Below are positions 11,007-23,602 of a stretch of 64,000 bases of DNA, one piece after another. The DNA comes from Plantago ovata (lineage: Eukaryota; Streptophyta; Magnoliopsida; Lamiales; Plantaginaceae). The stretch covers positions 47,648,362 through 47,712,361 of the forward strand of contig CM051457.1 in the NCBI GenBank assembly GCA_028274465.1, written 5' to 3'. The notes beneath the pieces were generated by a model. The model was not told the origin of the DNA. It ran no database searches and saw only the letters and a program-made list of their open reading frames with translations. Position numbers and translations under genes: made by a program. Numbering within the stretch: position 1 is the first letter of the stretch; each line of letters begins with the position of its first letter.

Positions 11007-13085
11007 GTCCTAGAGACAGTCTTTATTAAGGGCATACAGCCCTTATTAAGGGCATATATGTACTATTACACAGGTCAACGTAATATAATATATGTTTGTT
11101 TGTTTGACTATTGAGTATCGCTTTCATATTTATATTACACCAGGCATACAACATGTCATATCTCTATTCCTGTCTGTATTGATATCAAACATGTCCCCTC
11201 GGATAGATGACCGATCACACAGATAGTGGGAGCTATGTGAGTTATCATCTATCACAAACTCTCCCTAGTCGAGGTTCATCTCGGATATAGGGGTCTGAAT
11301 GAACCAGGTGAGACTAGTATGCGTGGAGGTTATACTTGTTAGAGCAAGTGTGAGCCGATCCCACGGCCACGGAACGGATTGTTAGCCAATCTAGAAAAGT
11401 TCCCATAACTCCGCATAGTTGTTCAAAGGGTGATTACCGAACAATGGAAGTACCCACCGGAAACTCCCATCGATGTGTACTCTACACCGAAGTGTCTATG
11501 GGAACCGGAAAGTTGTCGAAGTGATGCCAGTCATCCTTTGGACTTACAGGACTTGATCATCACATTTGTTGCCCCATATCCTTGGTGGACCCGTCGATGT
11601 CAGCTCTGAATAAGCAGTTGACCAAAGACACGATCCAGGATTATGGCTACATACAAATGGGGGTGATAAGTGATTCTGTGAAGGATTCATCTCTCACGTG
11701 TAGCACAGGAGAGCACTGCTCATAGTCGTACATAGTTGTGATTGGTTCAACCGCTGGCCAGCATATCAATATTATTATGATAGTCATAATAGATATTGGA
11801 TTCACCAAGCAACTCACTGAAGACGCTCGTGGATGTATTATTGGGATAGACACATCATTGATCCTAGATGCATTCGAGTCAGTCAGATGAAGGGACGTTA
11901 CCATCGCCGCATTGAGCGCAACAGACTTCACAACGAAAGGGTTTGCTTTGAGAAACCTCTAAAACGTCCTCATGTATTAATATTGCAAATGGAACCGTCT
12001 AGGAATTCCATGTTGCCTAGTGTAGCACTTGCTTAATACAATGAGGCCCTATGGGTCACACTATGTGGTGATTCAGCTTATCCGAATATCCTTGAAGATG
12101 GAATCGCAATTAATTTAGAATTAATTGTGATTGATGAATTATAATTGATTTGAAATTAATTATAATTACTTGTGGCTCAATTAATAATTTGGAATTATTA
12201 ATTGAATTGATTGATTAATCGTATTTTATGTAAATACAATTAAAGATTATTTTTAGAAATATAATAGAGGTTTGATTTGAAAGGATATATTAATTTAGAA
12301 TTAATATATGCACATGGGCAAAATCTACTTAGAGTTTGAATTGCCTTTGAATTATATGTGGGTCCCAAAATTAGGACCCACATACCCCCCCCCCTTGGCC
12401 GACCGCGTGTAGTAGTAGTATGAGAGGGAGTTTCGACTCCTTCCCATATTAGAAGTCAAGGGTTAAGTTAGATTTTCCTAATTGAGTTCTAACTTAATTG
12501 GGAATGAATCTACACTTAAATTGGTTTCCTTGTGCAATAAGAATTAGAGTTCTTATTCCTTTATGAAGTCTAAAAGAATCTTCTTTAGGCTTCTATTGAC
12601 TACTATATAAGTCGGTCATTAGAGAGCTTTTTCAATGCCGAATTCTTAGAGAATTATTTTACCTTTCTTAGAGAAGATAAAAAGCTCTCCCCTACCTCTA
12701 TAACCTAGCCGCGCGCGCCACTCTTCACCGGAGGAAAATTGCCGCCCCATCTTCTTGGCCACATAAAGAATATCCTAGCATTCTTTCCGATAAGTTGTTC
12801 ATCCGTGGATACCAAGGTTGAGGTTCAAAGAGCTGGAAACTAACTTTTATTGTCTTGCAGATAATCAAAGTATTGCAGATATCTTGGACTTCGACGAAGG
12901 AGAAGATTCACCGGACTATTACGAATACTTCATCGATTGGCATATCGATTCAATACTCTTGCTTTTGGAGTATTGTCAGTCTTCTGATTAATGTGTTTAT
13001 TATATACGTTATATGCATGATCAATTAACCTGCATGTTAAGAAAATTTTTGAAATTCCGCTGCGTACCCTAGGGGTAACTCTGAC
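11007..13085 (+). repeat. Copia-type LTR-like block (TGTCCTAGAG...)
   Basis: Starts TGTCCTAGAGACA right after truncated copia RT. It has no coding potential. A TATA box (CTATATAAG, about 12605) fits an LTR promoter. The right end is imprecise, near 'TTCCGCTGCGTACCCTAGGGG' at 13055-13085, a sequence style common at copia LTR ends. A reverse-complement relative of its first ~1 kb lies at 33132-33796 plus 42076-42722. Confidence 0.65.
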
Positions 13086-13094
13086 CATATTTTC

Positions 13095-13999
13095 TTATAA
13101 GTATAACTTATTCAGCTATAACAAGTTATCTAAAGAAACACAACCTGGAATGCTTTTCAGTAAACAAGTTAAGTTGTTTCTGGTGTCAAGTCTTGTTCTT
13201 GTTCGAAAGAAAGAACACTTAACTAATTTCTTAGCCACGAATGTTCTACTTCTTCACAAGTAGCTTTTGTTTCAAGCTTAAGTCTTGGAACGGATCAATA
13301 GGAAGTAAAGAGTATGGAAGATTGAGTGTTTAAGCACAGGTGAGAGTTTGATCACGTTGTTGACACACTTCAACTCTTTGCCGGAGGAACTATATTTATA
13401 GTGAATCAAGGGAGCTGTTTGAATTTCAAATTCTAAGGCTTTGTTCCGTAAGATGTCACTATCTTGGTTTTGTACTTTCAGCAGCGTCCTTCATTTGTCT
13501 TCTAGTCTTCATGTTCTTCACGTGATTACTTTGCATTTTGAATGGAATTCAAATGTGAACGTTGGAGCCAAAATTCAAGTACTTTCAGCAAGGAGGTCAC
13601 ATATGTATTTCAGCAAGCAGTCAGTCTCAGTTTCAGCAAGCACAACATACTCTGTCATATAGATTTTCACTTATGCGAGCTGTTGCTAAAATTTCCACTT
13701 TCTGAGCAACATGTGCCTTTGTAGATACCATCTTCAGAAATCTTCTTAAGTCTCCAGTCTTCGAATTTTCAAGTTTCTGAACGGTTCTAGTGCTTCAATA
13801 GTTCATTTGTAAAAACAAAGTACATCATCAGCAAAACTAAAGCACCTAACTAGTACCTACACTAAGCTTTCAGCAAACGTTCCTCTTTTACAATGTCCTT
13901 AAAATTTTAAATTCCTATGGACCTTAAGAGTACTAGTTACTGGACTTTCCTTAATTTAGCATGGTTAATTGCTCATCAAAAATTACAAGTTTCCTAACA
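13095..13999 (-). repeat. Inverted, truncated LTR of the TGTTAGG family
   Basis: Reverse complement of the first ~920 bases of the LTR at 19965-21479. It ends exactly at that LTR's terminus (TGTTAGG on the minus strand at 13999) where it meets the C2 gag. The inner end is lost near 13095. Because one border is an exact LTR end, I read it as a separate minus-strand insertion into C2, later truncated, rather than as the missing 5' LTR. Confidence 0.75.
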
Positions 14000-15077
14000 G
14001 CCTCCAATTGATCTAGCCGACCCCTTGTCTTTTCTGAATCCTCCTCGTATCGTTTCAGAAATTCCTGGGTGAAATCTACGGATTTTTGTGAATTATCCAA
14101 GAGAGTAACGGACTTGGATTTAGACGCTTCGGCCTTAGGAGCAGGATTTTCACAATGGTCATTTCCGTAGTTGAGATTACTACGGTCTACCCAATAAACA
14201 TCTTCTTTTGCTAAATCTGATCTACACATATGATCTCCATGCCCATAGTTTTTACATACTCCACAAAACTCATTGGAAAGAGATGTTCCAATTGAGCTCT
14301 TTAGAGCTTGCCTCATCTCATTGGCAAAACCATCAAACCTATCGCCACTCACACCATTCACCTGAACCTCAATTCCACGCCTCTTACCTATGGATCTTGG
14401 ATCTTTGAACTGAGACCCCTTCGCAAGCCTCTCAAAACACGCCCACAATTCCTCTGCGGTCTCCTCCCAAATATTCCCATGGCACTGGAAATCTACCATA
14501 TGTTGGCTCTCATAGGTGAGCCCATTGTAGAAGTGCTGAACTAAATCAGAGATATCCATCCCATGGTGTGGGTACTTGTTCTTGAGGTCCTTGAACCTCT
14601 CCAAAGCAGTGTAGATGGTTTCATCATAATCTTGCTTGAACCTCTTATTTGTGCCTTCAGTGTGGTAGTCAAGGTATGGGGAAAATATTTCACAATAAAA
14701 GCAGAAAACACCTTCCCCCAGGTGTCGAGTGATCCGGCCTCCAGAGTGCCCAACCATGCTTTTGCTCTATCACCGAGTCCCATAGGAAAAACCTTCATTC
14801 GCAACTCATCATCTGTAATTCCTGCTCCAGGCCTTGGGAGATTGTTAATTAAATTCTCAATGTCGTTCAAGAATCCCTTAACATCCTCCTTAGCCATCCC
14901 GTAGAATTTCGGAAACTGCTGGAACATGTGATTTTTAATCTCCAAATCACGCGTAGAAGCAGAAAGGACAATAGTTGGACCTCTCATCCGTTCCCGATTG
15001 TGTTGAACCCATGATTTCAAAAGTGGGCGAGCCATCACAAAACCTGGATATCTTTGACAGGAGTAACTCACAACCAA
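14000..15077 (-). pseudogene. gag: Athila-like Gag fragment of element C2
   Basis: Two minus-strand reading-frame pieces share the Gag signature of elements A, B, C and E: 'RMRGPTIVLSASTRDLEIKNHMFQQFPKFYG', 'GLGDRAKAWLGTLEAGSLDTWGKVF' and 'GMDISDLVQHFYNGLTYESQHMVDFQCHGNIWEETAEELWACFERLAKGSQF'. A CCHC knuckle follows ('CGVCKNYGHGDHMC'). A frameshift around 14640 separates the two pieces. The 3' part is cut off at 14000 by the inverted LTR fragment, so protease and everything downstream are missing. It is closest to the Gag of element C (shared 'LLKSWVQ', 'KAWLG.LEAGSLDTW'). Confidence 0.85.
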
Positions 15078-15204
15078 AAATCAGTCTTGTTAGTTCTGAC
15101 CAAAATTGGGAAATCAACTTCTAAACTAGACAAACTAAGATCACTTATTCCGGAAATTGAATGCTGGAAATATAAATAAGCTAAAGAGTAAAAAGGAGTT
15201 AAAG

Positions 15205-15222
15205 TTCCCGGCAGCGGTGCCA
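15205..15222 (-). other. C2 primer-binding site (tRNA-Asp type)
   Basis: On the minus strand TGGCACCGCTGCCGGGAA starts three bases inside the 5' LTR end. It is a degenerate match to the tRNA-Asp complement. Confidence 0.75.
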
Positions 15223-15225
15223 ATT

Positions 15226-16722
15226 TGATGAACGAGATTGTCAGACTCGAACAATCAAATAAATTTGTTTGAAAGCCAAAGGGCAACTCACAACTACACA
15301 AAACACGTAGTGCAGAGGTAAGATGACCTCGAGTGTCAATCTATAGGGACTTAACTAGATTTAACTACAATAACTATTATAAATTCAAAAAACAAATTTA
15401 ACTTATCTTAACTTAACAATATATAACGAGAGTTGGTGATAGTATTCTCATTCTAGGCATCGGGTTCTAATTATGCATGAAAGTGCAACATGTACTGCTT
15501 TAAAAGTAATTCGAATTAACAAACGCCAAAAGACATATTTGTAGACATGTATTTTGAAAGCTTCCTATCTATACTAATACTTGGCTAAGGTTGTCAGCCT
15601 TAGTTCAAGCAGTACTTGATAATTATAATCATTGAATCGATGATCTTGAATTGTCCTAGTGTTTCCAACACTTTTATACGAAGATATTTGGCTTAGTCGG
15701 ATCAAAGAATCGAATAAAACAGTTATACAAGTAAAAGACTCAAAAACTCAATCATGCACAATATGAACCCTAGCTATGAATTTACATACTATCACCAACT
15801 AAAATTTAGCTACTCATATCAAAATCAAGATCAACAATAGCAATCATAGATGAAAACATAATTGAATTGAAAGATAGAGTATGAAAAAGGTGAGATACAA
15901 ATTTACCACCGAGGGTTGTCAATCTCCGGTGAATTGCTAAACTCACAAGTTTCTAGCAAGTTGAGATCAAAAGATGTCCAAATCTCTACCTTGGTGCTCC
16001 AAATTGCTAAGATAAAGTAGTTGTAAGAAAAAGAAAACCCAGAACAAGCTCTAGGGTTTATGTCTGCAAAATTATGATTTAAGATCTGAAAATTCGACTT
16101 ATATATATAAAATATCGCAGAATTCCGGAATCTGAGGAGCGGTCCACCTGTGGCTGGCAGCAAGTTCGCCAGTTTTTCTTCTAAGTTCGAATAGAGATTC
16201 CGGACACGACCGAACTCGGATTGGCGCATAAGACCAACCGTTGGATAGCTCTTCGAGTTAGCTACGCGTAAGTTGTAACCTCATCCCAATCCAATATAGT
16301 ATGAAAGACTGGTGCTCAAAATACTGAGACTATGCAAATGGAACTTCTAGATTTCACTTCAAAGGCTCCAAAATCTTCATCCGAACTCCGAATGAAGTAC
16401 CGTTTCCGCCTCATACAAGATATCTAGAATCTTTCATGTTCTCCTTGGTCTTTGGCACGACTTTAATCTCCGAAACTTGGTCTTTTAGCCTGGAAACACG
16501 TCTCGATACTCCTTGACACACCACGGGTGATCTCGTTGCACCAAAACTTCAACGTTTCGCCATGATTCATATCCAAAAAGTGCAATTTTCAGCTAAATCC
16601 TGAAAATAATAAAGAAAATGGAAACGTGACACTATTCTAACAAAATGCACTGAAATGCATGCAAGAGAATAACTAAATAGGTGAAAAAGAACTAAATAAA
16701 AGTGTAAAAAACACTGTCATCA
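15226..16722 (-). repeat. C2 5' LTR
   Basis: 1497 bp, ends TGATGA...TTCATCA in minus orientation, strongly similar to element C LTRs at 53498 and 61130. It contains the conserved GTGTCACGTTTCC box (minus, about 16622-16640) and a TATA run (16099-16110). The GC-rich palindromic array is only vestigial here (around 16137-16175). The flank 16723-16727 is GATGA. The other end of the element is lost, so no TSD can be confirmed. Confidence 0.85.
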
Positions 16723-16734
16723 GATGAACAAAAC

Positions 16735-19706
16735 AAGGATGCTACTACAACTCCTGAGGAAATGGAAGTAGTACATGCACAACTAAGTGTGCAACATGAG
16801 CTTGCTGAGGACCAACCGGTAATTCATGTTACAGTTTTAGACTCTAAAACTACTTTCCAAAACCTTCCTGAAATTAACTTTACTCTTAGTCAGGCTCAAA
16901 AGGAGATACATGAAGCGATTCAAATCACAGAAGTCCATGAAGTTAGTTCTGAAGAACTGTACTCCAACTTCAAGAGAAATACTTTGACCAGAGTTGCTAA
17001 GTCTGTCAGCAACTGGCAAAGGTACAAAAGGATGGACTTCTCAGATCTTCACATCCATTTCTCAAACGAAAAGAAGAGAAATTCTCTCATCAAGCTTGAG
17101 ACGTTTGTACAGTCTATACTTCTTGAAGAGCTATCATATTCTTAGCAAATGAATGCTAATCTGGTTGTCACAATCAGAGAGAATATGAAAGCTAAGTTCA
17201 AGAGTGCCTCTCCAGCTGAACAAGTTGTGATGCTCAAGGGTTCATTTGTACCCGTGGTGGCTGATCCCCACAAAATCAATGAGGAAGAAGAGGTTACAAG
17301 TCAAGCAAAATACAAACATCTCGAGTTAGTTATTCTAACAGATGATGATGAAGAAGAAGAGGATGAGAATGTCCCTAAAGATACAAGTGATGATGAATCA
17401 AAATATTCTAAGGACAATAAGGATGATGATGATGACAATCAAGGTCCTAGTCCGGATGCTGGCGGATAAAAGTTGTCAGTTGCTGATCAAGAAGATCAAG
17501 CAGATGCTGAAAATCAAAATGTTGAACAACCTCCCAGTCAGCAACAGGAATCTGCTTCAACTCCTGCTGACAAAACCACTCCAGCAACTGAACAAGTTGC
17601 TGGGACTGAAGAAGAATATGCCAGAAAGTGGGCTTAAATGCCTAAAGGAAAAGCTAAGCTTTCTGATGCCGAGTTAGCATTACTCGAAGCTCAGGTCACT
17701 AATTAAATCCTTGAGGAAAAAGAAGATATTGATGAAGATTATCAACGAGCATTACAGAATAGTCTACAGATTCATGACAGAAGTACTCAACATCTAGACA
17801 TTGCTCAATCTTCAGGAGTGAATAACTTGGAAGAATCCTCCCTTCCACCTACTACTGGTGAAACTCCATTCGTTGAGTCTCAAGAGTGGCCTTCAGCAAC
17901 CACTCAACAAAAAGTGTCTGAGGCAAAAGATTTAGGCGTCAAGGTTGCTGGCCTTGATGAACCTGATGAGGAAGAAGACTTGTCCGATTTCTCAGCAATT
18001 GAAGAAGAAAAACCAAAGAAAGCTGAACCAAAAGTGGTAGAAATTCCTCCAGCATCCATCATTTCTGATGAAGGAGATTTGGAAAGAAGCTGCTTGCTGA
18101 GAAACGATGACCAGATTGCCACAGAACTAAAAACCCATTCACTTACTCCCTCTTTAGTGCCGTTTCCAAACATTGAGGAGTTTACTCCAAGAATTAAAGC
18201 ATTCATGGCTGTTCACAAAGCATGCCAAGAAGAGGATGATGCACTGCTTGCTGAGAGTCCACTGAATATCGAAAAGATACTAACTACTATGTTGAGACGC
18301 ACTACTACTCTTACAATAGCTCAAAAGATATAAGTCTACATCACAAGAGCTATGAAGATGATGTCAGTCAAGCACTCAAGTTAGCCAAAAGTGCATTAAC
18401 GAAGGCTCAGGCTATCATGGAAGAAAAAGTAAATAGCGAGCGAAGACATGAGGAGAATCTAGCCTTTATCAAGGAAGAATTGTCTAAGCTGACTTCTGAT
18501 CAGCTAGACGTGATTCTTAAGTACAATAGCCTCCATACTCTTGCTGAAAATTGCAATGAGTTTTTCTCTATTCACATCAAACCAATGATGCAATCCATGT
18601 CTAAGGGGGAAGATTCAAGAAAAAAGAAGTCTTCAAGAGATAATTCATCTACTCCCTCTTCAGCTCCACTAAAGTTTCCTGGACCGCCACCCAGAGAACC
18701 TATTGCTGAAATAAAGCAAAGTTCTAAAAGAAAAGTTGAAACAGATTCTGAGAGAAGTTCAACAAATCCTAAAAGGAGAAAAACCTTTGCTGATACTCCA
18801 GAATTCTGTCAAACTGAAATTCATCAAGGTTTTGATGAAGATGATGACAATGATGATGACCAAAAAATAGCTCAATCTATAAGGGCTAAGCCTCTTTCTT
18901 CCTTGACTCCATCTGGACAGTCTAAGCATTTCTCTTCTGCCTCCAGATCTTCAGCAAAGGATAGAGGAAATGCTAAGTCGAGAAGAAGAAAGCAAAGAGA
19001 AGAAGAAAGAAGGCTAGCTAACATTTCTATAGGCACTGGCATTGATTATACAAAGACAAGCAATGAGGAAACCACTCAAAATGTGGTCAGAAACCTCCAT
19101 GGTTGCTGGATCATTAAGCTAGAAGACCTATTGGCTAATGACTTCTTTTCAACTGTTGTACTGAACCAAATATACACTTGGATTGATTTAAAAGTCACAA
19201 AGAAAGAAAGGGATCCTCCACCCTACCCAAGGAACATAGCTGTGAAATGGCTGAACATTGAAATTTTAGTAAGAAGAACTTCCATGAGCAAGAAGCGAAA
19301 GCAAGAACCTGATCTCATCAAGTCGATGGATGTTGCTTACTATAATGATCCTATGACCAACAAGTCCAATAAGAAATATGGCTTGATCCCTTATGAGTAT
19401 TTCTATCTTACTACAAAGAATCAAGAAGAAGATCTTCTTTGGTTAAGGAAGATTCATGCCAACAAGGGAATTTCAGACACTCAGCTACTACATGCTAGCA
19501 ATTGGGGCATGCACTTGTGGGTATTACACTACAAGGAAATGAATGGTGAAAACCATCACTATACTGCATGCAAGAATGCAAGAATGGTTAAACTTGAAGT
19601 CCGTAAGCTACTTCAAGAGTACGAGAAGGACTGTGTTGAATTTACTGCTCTTGCTAAGAAGAGTGTAAAAGAGATTCTTAGAGAATCCTCTGCTGGAATA
19701 GAATAG
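16735..19706 (+). pseudogene. Decayed long ORF between pol position and 3' LTR of a TGTTAGG element
   Basis: Roughly 980 codons remain in two frames. Frame 1 runs 16735-18333 with in-frame stops at 17143, 17467, 17635, 17704 and 18331. Frame 3 runs about 18383-19706, with 18417-19706 open. The protein is lysine/glutamate/serine-rich with acidic runs (17341-17460) and basic patches (18600-18780 and about 18960-19010). The C-terminal third is more ordered, with 'YGLIPYEYFYLTTKNQEEDLLW' and 'YEKDCVEFTALAKKSVKEIL'. No signal peptide or membrane span is evident. Its place directly upstream of a PPT and 3' LTR is where Sirevirus-type elements carry an extra, env-position ORF. I do not recognise the family. 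The 5' part is cut off by C2. Confidence 0.6.
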
Positions 19707-19949
19707 TCCCTTAAAAATCTTTATTTTGCTTGCTGATTGTAATAGTTATCTGTGAACTTTCTTGTATTCTTATTACTGAAAGATAACTATCAGCAATGAA
19801 CTTTTTGACTCTTATTGGTTCTTGATTGTGCAAATTATTTATGCTTACTGTTTTATTATTCAAGTACGTTTCCATCAATCAACTGATTTATTCAACATCA
19901 GGAACCTCTAAAAGGGTAACAATTAATTTAGCCATGGATTGCTAACATC

Positions 19950-19964
19950 AAAAAGGGGGAAATT
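19950..19964 (+). promoter_or_regulatory. Polypurine tract of the TGTTAGG element
   Basis: AAAAAGGGGGAAATT directly abuts the LTR start at 19965. It is a typical copia/Sirevirus PPT priming plus-strand synthesis. Confidence 0.8.
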
Positions 19965-21479
19965 TGTTAGGAAACTTGTAATTTTGATGAGCAATATAAT
20001 CATGCTATCTTAAGGAAAGTCCAGTAAACAGTACTCTTAAGGTTCATAGGAATTAAGAATTTGAAGGACATTGTAAAAGAGGAACGTTTGCTGAAAGACT
20101 TAGTGTAGGTACTAGTTAGGTTCTTTTGTTTGCTGATGATGTACTTTGTTTTTACAAACGAACTATTCAAGACCTAGAACCGCTCAGAAAGTTGAAGATT
20201 CAAAGACTGAAGACTTAGAAGAATTCTGAGAAAGGTATCTACAAAGGCACATGTTGCTTCAAAAAGTGAGAATTTCAGCAACAACTTGCATAAGTGAAAA
20301 TCTATATGACAACGTAGGTTGTGCTTGCTGAAACTGAGACTGACCACTTGCTGACAACATATGTGACCTCCTTGCTGAAGAGTACTTGCATTTTGGCTCC
20401 AACGTTCATATTTGAATTTGATTCAAAAGAACATTAAATGCAAAGTAAGCACGCGAAGAACATGAAGACAAGAAGACAAATGAAGAACGCTGCTGAAAGT
20501 ACAAACGCAAGATAGTGACATCTTAAGGTACAAACGCTTAGAATTTGAAATTTGAACGACTCCCTTGAGACACTATAAATAGAGGTCATCAGGCAAGAGT
20601 AGAAGGTGTGTCAACAACGTGATCAAACTCTCACTTGTGCTTTAAACACTCAAATCCTTCTCTACTCTTTACTGTCTATTGATCCGTTCCAAGACTTAAG
20701 CTTGAAACAAAAGCTACTTGTGAAGAAGTAGAACATTGAAATCTAAGAAATTAGTTAAGTGTTCTTTCTTCTAAACAAGAACAAGTCTTGACACCAGAAA
20801 CAACAAACTTGCTTACTGCAAAGTATTACAAGTTGTGTTTCTTTAGATTACTTGTTATAGCTGCAAAGTTATATTCAAGTCATCTCATCCCAAACCTCTC
20901 TAACTGATAAACACCCTTTACAGGCTTGAAATTCAGGGTGAATTAATCAAGCATAGTGTTGTTGATTGTAGTCCCAAGTTTGGTGGAGAACAAGGTTACA
21001 GTTCTCTAGTTTAGGTTGGAAACAAGGCAAGTGTGCTTTGGTTTCTGAAAATCATTAGTGATAGGATCTGTAAGGAACCTCACATCTTATCATAGTGGAT
21101 TCAGTCCTAGAAAGGAAAAAGTGGATTAGTTGAGAGATTACGCCACTCTCAGATACCACTATAAAAGTGTTTGTGTGATTTACTTTCATGCACTTAGTTT
21201 TCAGCAAGTTACTATTATTGTACACTGTCACTCTGCTCACTTGCTGAAACTAGTCCTCTGTTAAAAGCACTTATTGTAAAAGACTTCCGCACTCTATTTT
21301 TAAGTATCAACAAACTCATTACTGAAAAGTAATAAGCACTTGCTGAGAAAGTTAAGTACCAGCAAACTCATTACTGAAAAGTAATATGTACTTGCTGAGA
21401 AAGTTTTAAACGACGAAAAGTTTGAAAAGACTATTCACCCCCCCCTCTAGTCTTTTCTTGTTGTTTAAAGGGACCAACA
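19965..21479 (+). repeat. 3' LTR of a Sirevirus-like (TGTTAGG...AACA) element
   Basis: 1515 bp with TGTT...AACA ends. A TATA box (CTATAAATAGAG, about 20574) lies before a CT-rich start-like region. The words CTTGCTGA and TCAGCAA recur many times. It truncates the Tat gag that starts at 21480. The family assignment (Sirevirus) rests on ends, PPT and the long 3' ORF only. Confidence 0.8.
21311..21405 (+). repeat. 52-bp direct repeat inside the TGTTAGG LTR
   Basis: Two near-identical copies of CAAACTCATTACTGAAAAGT... start at 21311 and 21363 and end with CTTGCTGAGAAAGTT. They sit close to the LTR 3' end. Confidence 0.8.
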
Positions 21480-21481
21480 AA

Positions 21482-23602
21482 ACCCGTACCAATTAAGCAA
21501 GAGCATATCCCGTTCAAGATGAAGCTCAATCCCATGCAAGTCCTAGGACAATTCACTCAAGGCTAGGACCCCAAAGCGTGCAATCAAGCGTAGGTCCTCA
21601 AGGATCTCCGGGAGACTTGAGGGAAGTGATCGAGAGGAGAGTAAGGGCCTCGCAAGCACCCAATGACCCACATCCTCCGGACCATCTCCAACTTCCTCCA
21701 GACCAACTTCAACTTTAGGATGTCAATCCGCCAACTCTTCCATATCAAACCACTCCTCGAAACCGTCCGGAGGTTATGGCCGAGAACAATGGTGGTAGGA
21801 CGGTAGGTCAAGTAAACCCAATGGTAGGATTTGACCCCATGACCGGAAGGAGGCTTAACCTTGAAGAGCTAAAAGCCCAGAGAAAAGTCCTTGAAGCACA
21901 AATAGATGCGTTGAAGACAAACGTCCAAGAGCAAGAGAAGGACATGGAGCCAAGCACCCTATGTGACGCCAAAAAAACTCATGTCGTGAAGACTGATAGA
22001 GGATTTGAAACTTTGGAAAATTATGATGGTACTAGATGTGCGAAGAACCATCTCGTAAGGTTTGGTACAAAGATGGAAGCCCATGGACATGATCCCAACA
22101 TCAAGGCATTGATCTTCCCTTCGAAACTTTGTGGAGAGGCAATGGTTTGGTGGTCTAACTTGGACAATGGCTCCATCACGTCGTACAAGGAACTCACATC
22201 TCAATTCATCAAAAGATTTGAGAAAGTGATTCGAAAGAAAAGAGGAGTCAAGTATTTGGCCGAAATCGTCCAAGGACCGTCGGAGGACTTAAGGAAATTC
22301 TTGACAAGGTTCCATGAAGTGGCATACCAAGTAGAAACTCACAGATCCAAGGAGCGAAATGAATATTTGTATGGGAATACCACCAATGAGAAGTTTCCGG
22401 ACGAACTCGCAAGGTCACATGTGGAGACCGAGAAGGACCTAGAGCAATTATGCGAAAGCTTTTTGGCGGCGAAGGAATTCCGAAGAACCGTCCCAGTGAG
22501 AACTATTCCTCCGAACGCTCCGAAGGAAAAGGAACAACAAAGGCAAGGTCAAAATCATCCTCCGAAGCAAAAGAGGCAAGACCAGAGGAATGAGAGGAAT
22601 GCCATCCAAAAAGAGTCAAACCATAGAAATGACTTTAGGGACAAGAGAACTCCTCCTAGAAGGTACAAGAAGTACACAGAGCTTAATAGGCCAAGATCCG
22701 ACATCTTGAGCACTATTATAACAAGAAGGATGGATGTGAATTGGCCCGACCCCATGCCGAAGTCCCGGAAGCATAGAAATTCGGAAAAGTTTTTCCACTT
22801 TCACAAAGGCAGAGGACATACCACCGATGAATGTGTTAACCTCAAAACTGAAATTGAGAAGTTAGTGCGCCGAGGGAAATTGGTTAACTACATTCGTCGG
22901 GAGGAACCTATCCATCACATCGCCCCCGAACCACGAAGGGAGCCTTCAGTCCTGCCGCTCCCACCTCCTCCTCCTCCGGAGGGCGAGCGACATCGGGATT
23001 ATGGAAGAGAAGCGAACTTTGAGAATAGACCCATCCATGGGAGAATTCTTACTATTTCCGGAGGACCAGCGGGAGGAGATAGCCGCAAGGCAAGAGAAAG
23101 AACCGCAAACGACCTTACCGCAAGAGACCCCAAGTATGGACAAGTCGCGCCGAAAGGAACCAACATGATCTCCTTCGATGATAGTGTACTTCCTCTGAGG
23201 CATGGCGGAGGAGGGGACACTCAAGATCGAAGTGTTCCTTTGGTAGTTTCTCTCGACATTTTTTGCTATGAAGTCCCAAAGGTACTAGTAGATACCGGAA
23301 GCTCAACCAATCTCATTTTCACAAGCACTCTCAAAAAGATGAAAATTGACCCGAATGAAGGATTGAAAGAAGTGGTGAGCGCCCTAGTAGGGTTCGGAGG
23401 AAAACCGATAATGCCCCTCGGGATTTTGGTCCTACCGGTGTCCATGGGCAAGGATCCCTTAAGAGTAACAAAGTCGTTTACATTCTTGGTAGTCGATATT
23501 CCTTTCGACTATTATGTGGTAATAGGGCGACCTGCATTGTCACAATTCAAGGTTGTTGTCTCAACCGTCCACAACCGCATGAAGTTTCCTTGCGACGATT
23601 GA
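21482..23602 (+). pseudogene. gag-pro: Tat-lineage Ty3-gypsy Gag-protease
   Basis: An open frame starts at the ATG at 21776. The same frame reads upstream to 21482 as coding-like sequence with two stops (TAA at 21494, TAG near 21717), so the original N-terminus was longer and is cut by the LTR at 21479. Gag signature: 'GEAMVWWSNLDNGSITSYKELTSQFIKRF' and 'EDLRKFLTRFHEVAYQVE'. The zinc knuckle region reads 'FHFHKGRGHTTDECVNLKTEIEKLVRRGKL', with the first Cys replaced by Phe. A proline-rich stretch lies around residues 390-410. Aspartic protease follows with VDTGSSTNLIF (Asp at residue 506 counted from 21776). A single TGA (23600-23602) then interrupts the continuous frame into pol. Confidence 0.88.

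Noticed and set aside
11007-12040. ORFs in the copia-LTR-like block (11647-11931, 11833-12036, and 33614-33799 in the reverse copy)
   Set aside because: The frames differ between the two copies of the block and none resembles a known protein.
14208-14904. Plus-strand ORFs opposite C2 and C gag (for example 59184-59759, 59802-60401)
   Set aside because: Antisense shadows of gag-pro reading frames.
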